From Cladosporium sp. IMV 00045 (lineage: Eukaryota; Ascomycota; Dothideomycetes; Cladosporiales; Cladosporiaceae), in assembly GCA_001931905.2 (NCBI GenBank), contig MSJI02000770.1, positions 1 to 46,812 of the forward strand: a stretch of 46,812 bases of DNA, read 5' to 3'. Both the position numbers and the translations under genes were made by a program. A model generated the notes under the pieces. That model saw nothing but the letters and a program-made list of their open reading frames with translations. It was not told where the DNA came from and did no database searches. Shown here piece after piece: positions 32,362 to 42,437 of this stretch (the first letter of the stretch is position 1; each line of letters starts with the position of its first letter).

Positions 32362-33577
32362 TTGTAAGAGGGAGAGGAAGAGGGGGCATGTTTTGTTTTG
32401 TGGGGCGATTGATTTCTGGTTTCCTTTCTTTCTGTTTTTCGGATCTTTTTTTGGGCTGTTCCTTTCCCATTTCGGTTCTCACATACAAGGCGAGGGGTGG
32501 GTCTTTTCATGAAAGCATGTGGGGAGTGAGGAGTTATTCTTTTCTTTTTATTCCTTTAGTTGGTTTTTTGGTCATTCTCGTTTCTTTTCCAATGCACTGA
32601 GATTCCCTTTTGGTTTTTGGAGAGTTATTAATGGAACGGCACAGGTTTTTGGTTTTTGAAAGCAAAATCTGACACAGCGCGAAAAGAAGAGGGTTTTTCT
32701 TGTTCTCTTTTTTCTGCTCGCGATTTCGGGCATTCCTCTTTCTGACGTCTGCTTCTTCTCTCATCTCCACTCTGGTGTTTTGCGGTCCAGTTTGTCTGGG
32801 TTTCTTCGGCGGTGTTTTTCCAGTTTTCGTCTCTGTTCTCTGGATCGTCTAGTTTGATTTGACTTGAGGCGTTGAGAAGAGCGTGGAGTGGTATATGAAT
32901 TTCCTTGGAGAAGCAAGCAAGCCAGCAGAGCAAGCAGTCTTTTGGCACATGGAAGGGTGGGAGGCTTTGGTAATGAGATAACTCGCTGAGAGCACCTATT
33001 CATCACAAGGTTGTTGCGATCAAGTACTTTCGTTTGCTGGGTTTCAATTGCAAGTTTTAGTATAGGTAAGGTATAGAAGCGAATTAATTTCTTGAAGGCT
33101 AAAGAGTGATTGATCTCGTTCTTTTCATTGTGTAATGTTTCACTTTCGATTTTTGATCCGTCACATGCAGTCCATCGTCCCCATCTTGTTATTACATGGT
33201 GAAGCCTGCAAGAGGTGTTGATTGATCAATGGAGCTCTCGGTCCCCGGATCAGCCAAGCTGGAGCTCGGCTGGCTGACGACGTAAACGTCGCTCCATGTG
33301 TCTCTCCAACCTGCATCTTGAAACCTACCACCCTGCCTACCTGTCAATTGACTTCCACTATTTTGTAAAATTACTGGAGTGTACGAGTGAAAACAGCACA
33401 ACGCACTACTTCAACTCCTTCTGCCACACTCTGCAAGAAACCCAACCGATCAATGGCTCGCAACCAATAGCCATAGCCATCGCAATAAACCCAACCTCAC
33501 GACTCAATTGAAATCTGCCCACTGCCACCACAACAACACCTCACCACACCTCCCACCAACAACAACAACCCGCCAAA
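32362..33577. other. 1.2 kb intergenic region
   Basis: The first 500-800 bases are T-rich on the + strand and likely include the 3' UTR of the Sel1-repeat gene. From about 33380 onward the sequence turns CA-rich (CAACAACAACAACCC just before the start at 33578), a typical fungal leader for the kinase gene. No gene is supported. Confidence 0.5.
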
Positions 33578-34924
33578 ATGCAACAATCCCAACCGACAGC
33601 CCTCACCCACCTCTCCTCCTACATCCTCGACGCCCTCTGGTCACTAAGCAACTGCTTCTCCTGCTTCCCCTCCACGCCCACCCTCCGCATCAACAACCGC
33701 CCCTTCAAAATCCTCCGCCTGCTCGGCGAAGGCGGCTTTTCCTACGTCTACCTAGTCCAAACGCCCGGGGACGCGACCCTCTACGCGCTGAAAAAAATCC
33801 GCTGCCCCTTCGGCGCCGAGAGTGTCGCGCAAGCGCTGAAAGAAGTCGAAGCGTACGCGCTCTTCGAGGGCCATCCTAATATCATTCGCGCGCTGGAGCA
33901 TGAGGTCAAAGATGAACGGGGGGACAAGACGGTGTATATCCTGCTGCCGTATTACAGGAGGGGAAACTTGCAGGACGCGATTAATGCGAATTTGGTAAAT
34001 AGGGGACGCTTTCCGGAGAGGAGGCTGATGATGCTGTTTTTGGGCGTTTGTAGGGCGCTCAAGGCTATGCATCAGTATAAAGTTGGGAATGGCGACGGGA
34101 ACAGAAGGGAGGCGGGGAGGGTTAGACGGGAAGCGGAAGGTGAGGACCGAGATTTGGAGAGGGGGAAGGGGAAGGGCAAAGCGAATAAAGGCAAGGGAAA
34201 GAAGCAGAGCAGTCGCGTGCTTGCCGAAAGCAATGAAGACGGAGAAGAAGACCACGTCGAATTCGAACCCCTCATGGACGGCGAAGTCCTCGCATCGCAA
34301 GAAGGCGTCGCACCAGGCCAAACCCGCGCCTACGCTCACCGCGACATCAAGCCCGGCAACATCATGATCTCCGACACGGGCACGCAGCCCATAGTTATGG
34401 ACTTGGGCAGTCTAGCACCCAGCCCAACACCAATCACCAGCCGCGCGCAAGCGCTGCAAGTCCAGGACCAGGCCGCAGAGCATAGCACCATGCCCTACCG
34501 CGCACCGGAGCTGTTCGACGTGAAAACCGGCACGACCGTCGACGGGAAAGTGGACATTTGGTCTTTGGGCTGCACGCTCTACGCATGTCTGGTAGGGAAA
34601 TCACCCTTCGAAGCCCGATCGGAGGAGACTGGCGGTTCGCTCTCACTATGCGTTTTGGGTGGTGATTGGAGGTTTCCCGACGAGGGCCCGCAGGAGGTCA
34701 AGAGGGGGAAGCAGAGGGTCGTGAGTGGCGAGCAGGGGCAGGGAGGCAAGCCGACAGGGGAGCAAGATGTGATTTCTGAGCCCGTCAAGGAGGTCGTCAG
34801 GAGGTGTTTGAGGGTCGAGCCTGCGGAGAGGCCGGATGTTGATGAGTTGATTGCGCTTTGCGAGGAGGTTGTGGGCCAGATGCCGGATGAGGGTGATGAT
34901 TATGGGGGTGGGGAGGAGATGTGA
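33578..34924 (+). CDS. ENV7: serine/threonine kinase, STK16/Env7 (NAK) family
   Basis: A single exon of 448 residues. The kinase domain shows the glycine loop LGEGGFSYV (49-57), the ATP lysine in YALKKI (Lys72), the catalytic loop HRDIKPGN (His254, Asp256), DLG in place of DFG (Asp275), as in STK16, then APE in YRAPELFDV and SLGCTLYACLVGKSPFE. A cysteine pair before the domain (CFSCF, residues 26-30) fits the palmitoylation site that anchors yeast Env7 to the vacuole. About 85 residues (roughly 169-252) rich in Lys, Gly, Arg and Glu are inserted before the catalytic loop; they include GKGKGKANKGKGKK and are low complexity. Yeast Env7 restrains vacuole fusion; the same role here is inference. 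All catalytic residues are intact. Confidence 0.9.
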   Translation: MQQSQPTALTHLSSYILDALWSLSNCFSCFPSTPTLRINNRPFKILRLLGEGGFSYVYLVQTPGDATLYALKKIRCPFGAESVAQALKEVEAYALFEGHPNIIRALEHEVKDERGDKTVYILLPYYRRGNLQDAINANLVNRGRFPERRLMMLFLGVCRALKAMHQYKVGNGDGNRREAGRVRREAEGEDRDLERGKGKGKANKGKGKKQSSRVLAESNEDGEEDHVEFEPLMDGEVLASQEGVAPGQTRAYAHRDIKPGNIMISDTGTQPIVMDLGSLAPSPTPITSRAQALQVQDQAAEHSTMPYRAPELFDVKTGTTVDGKVDIWSLGCTLYACLVGKSPFEARSEETGGSLSLCVLGGDWRFPDEGPQEVKRGKQRVVSGEQGQGGKPTGEQDVISEPVKEVVRRCLRVEPAERPDVDELIALCEEVVGQMPDEGDDYGGGEEM

Positions 34925-35317
34925 GATGTTGAGGTGGACTTGACGTACTTCGTCTGAGGCAGAATGGGATTTTGAGGAAAACGGATCATGATAGATTTGA
35001 AGTTGGGGGGTTTTGTAGGCTTTCGATGGGCATTGACATCTGCCGGCGTTTGTCTGATCTCAATTCCGAGTTCGTGTAATAGTATACCCTTAACTCCCAT
35101 CGCTGTTCCTTCCTCCTTCCTTTTTCATTCGCGGGACTGAAACCACAACTACGGTGAATATCTCATGGGATCAACTGGGAGTCAACGAGCTTGACTGTCG
35201 CCACAAAGACCGGATCCGAAATATACCTCAATGATGCCTTTGTTATCTTCCACATGTAAAACACTAATAATCTATACGATATCTTACACCCCAAACCCTC
35301 CACTAGATCCACACCAA
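34925..35317. other. convergent 3' intergenic region
   Basis: About 390 bases between the kinase stop (+) and the ribosome recycling factor stop (-). Nothing coding is seen; it must supply the 3' ends of both transcripts. Confidence 0.5.
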
Positions 35318-36410
35318 CTACCCACTCTCCAACACCTTCTTCGCAGCATCAACAACCTTCTTCACCTCCGCTCCTCCCTTCTCGACAACCTTCTCCATCA
35401 ACCCGCCCGCTTTCTTCAGCTGATCCGGCAACGCGGCTTTGCTCAGCTGCATCGCGCGGAGCTTTTTCTGCTGCTTGCCTCGCGCGTCTTTGATCGTCGT
35501 GCTGGCTCGCTCGCCCGCTTTGGCCGCGTCTGTCACGGCGGCTTTGCGCGATTCGGCGGTCGGTGGGGGGATGTTGATGACTAGCAGGAGAGGATTGGCG
35601 CCTGTTGGGTCCGGTTGGGGGGTTAGGCTGAGGTTACTGGATTGGATGGATGTGGTTATGGGTTTGATGTGCTGGGAGGGTTGGTGTTAGCGGATTTGAT
35701 TCTGGAGGCGTTGCTTGCTTCGGTCTTGTTCTCATTTTCGACTTTGTGTTTCCCTTTCCTCATGTTCTCCCTCTTAATCCTCCCCGTTCTCCTCTCTGCT
35801 TCCACTCCACGTTCATTGAAAAACAGAAAAGAAAACAAGAAAAAGAAAACAAGAAAAACTCACCTCCTTCTCCCCAACAATAACCTGCACCTGCCTCCCC
35901 CTCGGCACGACCTGCGCCAAATCGCCCAACCGCACCTTCTGGGCACTGCTCTTGTCGACTTGCACGCGCAACGCCTCCAATACCTCCGGATTGAACCGTC
36001 CGCCCGCGCGGAGTTTGGACAGGTCGTCTTTCAGCCTTTCGATCGCTGTGGAGATTTCGGCTTCCAGGGAAGAGAAATCCGAGGGGTCTTCATTGCTGGA
36101 GCCAGACAAGGAGGAGGGTTGGGAGGCGCGCTTTTCTTCGCGAGCGGCTTTGGCGCCTTTTTTAAGGAGGGTGGGCGTTGTGGTGAATGTTCGGTGGGGG
36201 TGTGTGGGAGTCGGACGAGTAGGTGTGATTGTTTGGAGAGTTGTTAGGGAGCTGGGAGAGGAAAGGTTGGTTAGTTGTTGTTTAGTACATTGGATAGACG
36301 GGTCGGTGATAGAATTACCTGACATGGCGGCAGTATACAGCGGACAGGCGAGCAGTTGCTGCGTTCCGTACAGCTGCTCTAGCTAGGGTGGTGGTGGTGG
36401 TGGGATTCAT
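35318..36410 (-). CDS. RRF1: mitochondrial ribosome recycling factor
   Basis: Three exons, 36410-36319, 36251-35864 and 35671-35318, with introns of 67 and 192 bases, give 277 residues. The first exon, MNPTTTTTLARAAVRNAATA, is a clear mitochondrial presequence, rich in Arg, Ala and Thr without acids. An open frame starting at 36325 merely reads through intron 1, whose sequence contains a CTAAC branch-like site. The mature part begins about residue 60. The family core follows: AIERLKDDLSKLRAGGRFNP (about 105-125), VQVIVGEKE, then exon 3 LLLVINIPPPTAESRKAAV and the long final helix with KDARGKQQKKLR. The protein splits post-termination ribosomes with the translocase EF-G2. It diverges from the mitochondrial CPS gene across 1.4 kb. 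Confidence 0.92.
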
Positions 36411-37162
36411 TTTTTGTAGGAGGTTTTGTCAGGGTTGAGCTTATGAGAACATCGAAGGTGTTGCTGTGCTGCTGCCATTGGAAGGGTCTATGCCGAGGCG
36501 AACTTTTGGCGTTTCGGGGATGGAGATGAGACGAGAGAGCTTGCTGGCATAGGAACAACGTTACACGCCTGGTGCCTACCTTACTCAATAATGAGAACAT
36601 GAACTTGACATCTCAGAAGAGATTTGATCGCTCCATCGAATAGTAAATGGCCTAGCCTAGAAAAATTCCCCATTTTCCAGTGTGCATACTGCACGCTGAG
36701 GTCGCTGCTGACTTGGCTATTTCTGAGGCCATACGCTTATGTCAAGGCCAATGGTTCAACAATCGGGCCTTGCATCCCAGACAATTATTTTGTGGATTGA
36801 GTTGGACGCGGAAAAGAGCACCATCCTGCAATAAACATGCCAATGGCTATGATTGAGTTTTCGGAGTAAGATCAAGAACCATTTCATCGACTGACATTTT
36901 CCAGAAACACCTTCAGGTACATGTAGTTGCATGCACCTAAACGTAACCTAGCTTGGAAATGACACAGAGGCTTCGCTGATGGTAGGATGGATAATAATAA
37001 ATACACAAGAATTCCTTGGACGATTGGTTACACAAAGTCCCATGTGTGTGATAGATAATAGAAACCATAAAAGGCTATTCACACGGAAAGACTCATTCGA
37101 TCATATACTCGTTCAACGAAAGAGTAACAGGAATCCGAGCGGCAGTAAAAGCACTCAATGGA

Positions 37163-37168
37163 TGACTC
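37163..37168. promoter_or_regulatory. partial CPC1/Gcn4 site TGACTC
   Basis: Six of seven bases of the Gcn4/CPC1 core, in context GATGACTCCG, 690 bases upstream of the CPS start. Weaker than the full site at 37350. Confidence 0.3.
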
Positions 37169-37349
37169 CGATAGCGGAGAAGGCAGTCAAGCCATAGTCG
37201 AGGATCTGCAGCTACAACAGCAGGGACTTCCAGCACCGTGGGGACGAGAACCGCAAGGCTGGGAGAGCGGAAGACGGATGGGATGACTGTGACTGGGTCG
37301 CGGAGTAGGATGGCCGCGTAGGCAAACTAAGGCAGGTCCTATCAAATGT

Positions 37350-37356
37350 TGACTCA
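37350..37356. promoter_or_regulatory. canonical CPC1/Gcn4 site TGACTCA upstream of CPA2
   Basis: A perfect TGACTCA, the consensus for Gcn4/CPC1/CpcA, lies 502 bases upstream of the arginine-specific CPS large chain. Arginine genes are classic targets of cross-pathway control, so the position makes sense. A chance match in 1.4 kb is still quite possible. Confidence 0.5.
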
Positions 37357-37857
37357 TGCCGGGTTGTTCACACCGCAAAGAAGAAGACCAAAAAGGCGTT
37401 TTCTCGGCAGAAGTAGCGATAAGAGAGCAGATTTGGTGATAGTCTTACCTACGGTGGATGGACGTATACTACTGGCTAGCGCGGGATCAAAGCTTCACCG
37501 CGGAATCAAATTTCGAACTTCCTCCTCCCACTCATCACCTCCCTCTCTTCCGTCTTGATCCTCTCAACCACACATCTGGCAGTACTGGCCTTGACAGGCA
37601 ACACATTGGGCTTCATGACTTTTGCGCCCACCAAAACCACCTCTCAAGGTGTGCCCTCCTCCACTCTCATCCTCTCCCCGGCAAGCTGTCCTCGCGATAT
37701 AAGCTGCCAGAGAGCCATACCCAATGCCAATGGCTGAACTAACACGCGACTCCAGACTACATCTCCGACCACCTGTGGAAGGCCCAGGTCAATTAACTAC
37801 CGCTTTTGATCCATCACATATACCCGACTACACTTCTGAACTATACAACAAACAACC

Positions 37858-40800
37858 ATGGCTCTTAGCGGCAAGCTGGCCCGCCAGCTGCAGCAGGAGC
37901 TTTTCCAACAAGCCCGCCAGACCGCTCCTCGTATCGCTCGCCGTACCTTTGTCTCCAAGGCTCCGCGATGCCTTGGTCAGCAGAAGCAGGCTAAGGTCGC
38001 TGCTCCCAAGAACATCAGGTCCTTCACCCGGTCCGCCAGGAGCTGCGCCAGCCAGACCGAGACCGCTCCCAACGCCAAGGCCTACCTCGAGAGCGGTGCC
38101 ATTGCCGGTGCCCAGGACCTCGTCGATGTCAAGAAGGTTCTTGTCATTGGCTCTGGCGGTCTGTCCATTGGACAGGCCGGCGAGTTCGATTACTCTGGCT
38201 CCCAGGCCTTGAAGGCCCTCAAGGAGGCCGGCGTCAAGTCCGTCCTCATCAACCCCAACATCGCTACCATTCAAACTGCCCACGTCCTCGCCGATGAGGT
38301 CTACTACCTCCCTGTCACCCCCGAATACGTCACCTATGTCATTGAGAAAGAGCGCCCCGACGGTATCTTCCTGTCCTTCGGTGGTCAGACCGCTCTCAAC
38401 TTGGGTGTGCAGATGAACAAGATGGGCATTTTCGACCGCTACGGCGTCAAGGTTCTCGGTACCAGCATCAGGACTCTCGAGGTCTCTGAGGACCGTGACC
38501 TTTTCGCCCAGGCTCTCAAGGAGATCGACATTCCCATTGCCGAGAGTATTGCCGTCAACACTGTTGATGAGGCTCTCGCTGCCGCCGACTCTGTTGGATA
38601 CCCTATTATCGTCCGCGCTGCTTACGCTCTCGGTGGTCTCGGCTCTGGTTTCGCTGAGAACCCTGAGGAGCTTCGCAACCTGTCTGCCCGTTCTCTGACT
38701 CTCTCCCCGCAAATTCTCGTCGAAAAGTCTCTCAAGGGCTGGAAGGAGGCCGAATACGAGGTCGTCCGCGATGCCGCTGACAACTGTATCACCGTCTGCA
38801 ACATGGAAAACTTTGACCCTCTCGGCGTTCACACTGGTGACAGTATCGTCGTCTCGCCTTCTCAGACTTTCTCCGATGAGGAGTACCACATGCTCCGCAC
38901 TGCCGCTATCAAGATCATTCGTCACTTGGGTGTCGTCGGAGAGTGCAACGTTCAGTACGCTCTTCAGCCCGATGGTCTCGACTACCGTGTCATCGAAGTC
39001 AACGCTCGTCTCTCTCGTTCCTCTGCTCTCGCTTCCAAGGCTACTGGCTACCCGCTGGCTTATACCGCTGCGAAGATTGGTCTCGGACACACTCTCCCTG
39101 AGCTGCCCAACGCCGTCACTCGTACCACCACTGCCAACTTCGAGCCCTCTCTTGATTACGTCGTCACCAAGATGCCCCGTTGGGATCTGAGCAAGTTCCA
39201 GAACGTCGACCGTCACATCGGCTCTGCTATGAAGTCTATCGGTGAAGTCATGGCTATCGGCCGTACTTTCGAAGAATCTTTCCAGAAGGCTATCCGTATG
39301 GTTGACCCCAAGTTCGCGGGTCTCCAGGGCGACCACTTTGAGGACCTCGACGATGTGCTCCAGAACCCGACCGACCGTCGCTGGCTCGCCGTTGGCCAGG
39401 CCATGCTCCACGAAGGCTACTCTGTCGACAAGGTTCACGATCTCAGCAAGATTGACAAGTGGTTCCTCTACAAGATCCAGAACATCGTCGACTGCACCAA
39501 CGAACTCAAGAACATCGGCTCGCTCTACGGCGTCAAGAAGGAGCTCATGCACAAGGCCAAGAAGCTCGGTTTCTCCGACAAGCAGATCGCCAACGCAGTC
39601 AACAGCTCCGAGGATGAGGTTCGCGCTCGCCGCAAGAATTTTGGCATTCACCCCTGGGTCAAGAGGATCGACACCCTCGCTGCCGAGTTCCCTGCTGACA
39701 CCAACTACCTCTACACCACCTACAACGCTTCTAGCCACGATGTTGAGTTCAACGACCACGGTATCATCGTCCTCGGCTCTGGTGTATACCGTATTGGCTC
39801 CTCTGTCGAGTTCGACTGGTGTGCTGTTAACGCCACCCTCTCCCTGAAGGAGCAGGGCAAGAAGACCGTCATGATCAACTACAACCCAGAGACGGCGTCG
39901 ACTGATCACGATTTCCCCGATCGTCTTTACTTCGAAGAGCTCAGCTACGAGCGTGTGATGGATATCTACGAGCTCGAGACCTCTTCTGGTGTCGTTGTCT
40001 CTGTCGGTGGCCAGCTGCCCCAGAACATCGCTCTCAAGCTCCAGGAGACTGGCAAGGCCAACGTTCTTGGTACCGACCCGCAGGACATCGACAAGGCTGA
40101 GGACCGTCACAAGTTCTCTTCCATCCTCGACTCTATCGGCGTTGACCAGCCCGCCTGGAAGGAGCTCACCTCTTTCGAGGATGCGAAGAAGTTCGCTGAG
40201 AGCGTTGGTTACCCCGTCCTTGTTCGCCCGTCTTACGTCCTTTCTGGTGCTGCCATGACTGTCATCTGGTCTGAGAACGAGCTGAAGGACAAGCTCCTCG
40301 CTGCTTCCAACGTCTCTCCTGACCACCCCGTCGTTATCACCCAGTACATCGAGGGCGCTCGCGAGATCGACGTTGACGCTGTTGCCTCTCACGGCAAGCT
40401 TCTCGTCCACGCTGTCTCTGAGCACATCGAAAACGCCGGTGTTCACTCTGGTGACGCTTCGCTCATTCTCCCGCCCGCCAACCTTCCTGCTGCTACTATC
40501 GACCGCGTCAAGGAGATTGCCGAGAAGGTTGCCAAGGCGTGGAATATCACCGGTCCTTTCAACATGCAAATCATCAACGCTGACAACCCTGAGGGTGGCG
40601 AGAGCCTTCTCAAGGTCATTGAGTGCAACCTGCGTGCCTCTCGTTCGTTCCCCTTCTCTTCCAAGGTTCTCGGTACCAACTTCATCGATGTCGCTACCCG
40701 CGCCATCACCGACACCAACGTCCCTGAGCCCGTTGACCTCATGAAGGCCGACCGTGACTACGTCGCCGTCAAGGTTCCCCAATTCGCTTGGACTCGTCTT

Positions 40801-41367
40801 GCTGGTGCCGACCCCTACCTCGGTGTGGAAATGTCCTCCACCGGTGAGATGGCTTGCTTCGGTAAGGACCTCATCGAGGCTTACTGGACTGGTATGCAGA
40901 GCACCATGAACTTCCGTCTTCCCCAGCCTGGTGAGGGTCTCCTCTTCGGTGGTGACACCACTACTGGTGACCTCGCTAAGATTGTCGACTTCCTGAACCC
41001 GCTCGGCTACAAGCTCTACGCCGCCAACAAGGAGGTCAAGCAGCACCTCGAGGAGGCCAGCAAGGACCAGTCCGTCAAGGTCGAGGTCATCGAATTCCCC
41101 AAGCAGGACAAGCGTGCCCTGCGTGAGGTCTTCGAGAAGTACGACATCCGTGGTGCTTTCAACCTCGCCAAGCGTCGTGCCAGCAGTATGGTCGACGAGG
41201 ACTACGTCATGCGCCGCAATGCCGTCGACTTTGGTGTTCCTCTCTTCATGGAGCCCAAGACCGCCGTTCTGTTCGCTCAGTGCATGAATGCTAAGCTCCC
41301 CAAGCCTGACGGTATCCCTAACGAGGTCAGGAGGTGGAGCGACTTCATTGGCGGCAAGCCTTTGTAA
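37858..41367 (+). CDS. CPA2: carbamoyl-phosphate synthase, arginine-specific, large subunit (mitochondrial)
   Basis: A single exon of 1169 residues. It uses ammonia from the small subunit, bicarbonate and two ATP to make carbamoyl phosphate for arginine synthesis. A basic presequence (1-65, MALSGKLARQLQQELFQQAR...) indicates mitochondrial import, as for Neurospora arg-3. The usual duplicated core follows: the first half begins KKVLVIGSGGLSIGQAGEFDYSG (first 20: KKVLVIGSGGLSIGQAGEFD) with an ATP-grasp domain (NARLSRSSALASKATGYPLA); the oligomerisation region lies near 500-630; the second half begins at GSGVYRIGSSVEFDW (about 640) with its own ATP-grasp domain (ECNLRASRSFPF); and an MGS-like allosteric domain closes the chain, ending WSDFIGGKPL. 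No aspartate transcarbamoylase or glutaminase domain is fused, which separates it from the pyrimidine CAD-type enzyme. Codon use is extremely biased, suggesting high expression. Confidence 0.97.
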   Translation: MALSGKLARQLQQELFQQARQTAPRIARRTFVSKAPRCLGQQKQAKVAAPKNIRSFTRSARSCASQTETAPNAKAYLESGAIAGAQDLVDVKKVLVIGSGGLSIGQAGEFDYSGSQALKALKEAGVKSVLINPNIATIQTAHVLADEVYYLPVTPEYVTYVIEKERPDGIFLSFGGQTALNLGVQMNKMGIFDRYGVKVLGTSIRTLEVSEDRDLFAQALKEIDIPIAESIAVNTVDEALAAADSVGYPIIVRAAYALGGLGSGFAENPEELRNLSARSLTLSPQILVEKSLKGWKEAEYEVVRDAADNCITVCNMENFDPLGVHTGDSIVVSPSQTFSDEEYHMLRTAAIKIIRHLGVVGECNVQYALQPDGLDYRVIEVNARLSRSSALASKATGYPLAYTAAKIGLGHTLPELPNAVTRTTTANFEPSLDYVVTKMPRWDLSKFQNVDRHIGSAMKSIGEVMAIGRTFEESFQKAIRMVDPKFAGLQGDHFEDLDDVLQNPTDRRWLAVGQAMLHEGYSVDKVHDLSKIDKWFLYKIQNIVDCTNELKNIGSLYGVKKELMHKAKKLGFSDKQIANAVNSSEDEVRARRKNFGIHPWVKRIDTLAAEFPADTNYLYTTYNASSHDVEFNDHGIIVLGSGVYRIGSSVEFDWCAVNATLSLKEQGKKTVMINYNPETASTDHDFPDRLYFEELSYERVMDIYELETSSGVVVSVGGQLPQNIALKLQETGKANVLGTDPQDIDKAEDRHKFSSILDSIGVDQPAWKELTSFEDAKKFAESVGYPVLVRPSYVLSGAAMTVIWSENELKDKLLAASNVSPDHPVVITQYIEGAREIDVDAVASHGKLLVHAVSEHIENAGVHSGDASLILPPANLPAATIDRVKEIAEKVAKAWNITGPFNMQIINADNPEGGESLLKVIECNLRASRSFPFSSKVLGTNFIDVATRAITDTNVPEPVDLMKADRDYVAVKVPQFAWTRLAGADPYLGVEMSSTGEMACFGKDLIEAYWTGMQSTMNFRLPQPGEGLLFGGDTTTGDLAKIVDFLNPLGYKLYAANKEVKQHLEEASKDQSVKVEVIEFPKQDKRALREVFEKYDIRGAFNLAKRRASSMVDEDYVMRRNAVDFGVPLFMEPKTAVLFAQCMNAKLPKPDGIPNEVRRWSDFIGGKPL

Positions 41368-42437
41368 GCGCACATGGCTCCTGAATTAAAGTTGGAAGGA
41401 AGGAAAATGTCTCAAAAGACAATGACAAGTTTGTTTTATTAGTTTATATCAAAGTTCGATTTTACGATTCAATATTTTGCTCTCATTCTTTCCCAATCCC
41501 TCAGACCAGGTTGTGATTTTTTGCGCATATCATGTATGGCATCCAGGAATACCCGCTCTATAGCACATGTCATCTCTTCTGCTCAACAAGGTGCATGCTT
41601 GTCAGCGGTGAAGAATTGCTTTCTCCGAGATGTGATTGCCAGCAATTCAACGGCCGCATCCGAGACATCCATCGTCCACGAGATTGTGGGCCTCCAAGCT
41701 TTCCTCCCACTCTTCGCATCAACCTAATCTCATCTCGCTCGACCGTTGTATGATCTCCAGGCCTGCATCTAATTGCTTTTGCCATGATGCTTGTGATGGG
41801 GAGTGATGCAACGTCTATAATCTGGAATTCACAGACTTAGAATCTCATCGGCTTGGAGATGCCCCAATACCCAGGCTTCAGCACATTTACTCTTTTTGAT
41901 AACACCAATTGTGCATTTCAGAAAGGGACAGGGACCGACATACCCGCGGCTCGTCGTCAAGACGATAAATTGAGCCCGACTTCTTAACGTCTCTTGTCGG
42001 CGGTGTGCCGACGTTGTCCTCGCCCACATGAATCTCAGGTGATGCCCGCCAACGGTTTAACGTCCAACGCAGCGGACAGCACCACCTTGAAGGTCAGAAT
42101 AAGGAGGCAGTACACAGTCTCTCTGAATATTACATGCACTGATGGTCAATTGCCTTACATCCCTATGACGGTGCTGATCTAGCGCTGCCGTTCATTCAAT
42201 CGCTCGATGCTTAATACTCTGTAAGTCGGCCGTTTCCTCCATGTCTCACAATCCAAGTCAAGCCAATTTTATTACCACACCTCTCTCCTACCGCACCCAG
42301 GACGACATATCCAAGACATAAACAATCAGTAAAACTATGTACCGCCATCTCCTCCGCGAAATGACAGCGCCTCCACTCTTTGCAACTGTCATTGCACGGA
42401 CTCATCACACCTCTGTTACTGCTGTCGTCTCCTCTCC
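41368..42437. other. 1.07 kb intergenic region
   Basis: Holds the 3' end of CPA2 (AT-rich from 41385 to 41480) and the promoter and leader of the next + strand gene. No supported gene. Several frames of 60-73 codons look random. Confidence 0.5.

Larger units (their letters stand above)
36411..37857. promoter_or_regulatory. divergent promoter region, RRF1 / CPA2
   Basis: About 1.45 kb between divergent starts of two genes with mitochondrial products. TGACTCA at 37350-37356 and TGACTC at 37163-37168 are candidate amino-acid-control sites for the CPS gene. A CA/CT-rich leader precedes 37858. Short open frames such as 36979-37197 and 37555-37737 were examined and not accepted as genes. Confidence 0.55.

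Noticed and set aside
36253..36325. Start of RRF1 at 36325 (MSGNSITDP...)
   Set aside because: This reading lies within a good GT..AG intron; splicing gives a proper mitochondrial presequence.
37828..41373. A 1181-codon open frame antisense to CPA2 as a gene
   Set aside because: It mirrors the sense gene codon for codon, has low-complexity Val/Asp/Glu/Leu-rich composition, and is explained by the absence of three codons in CPA2.
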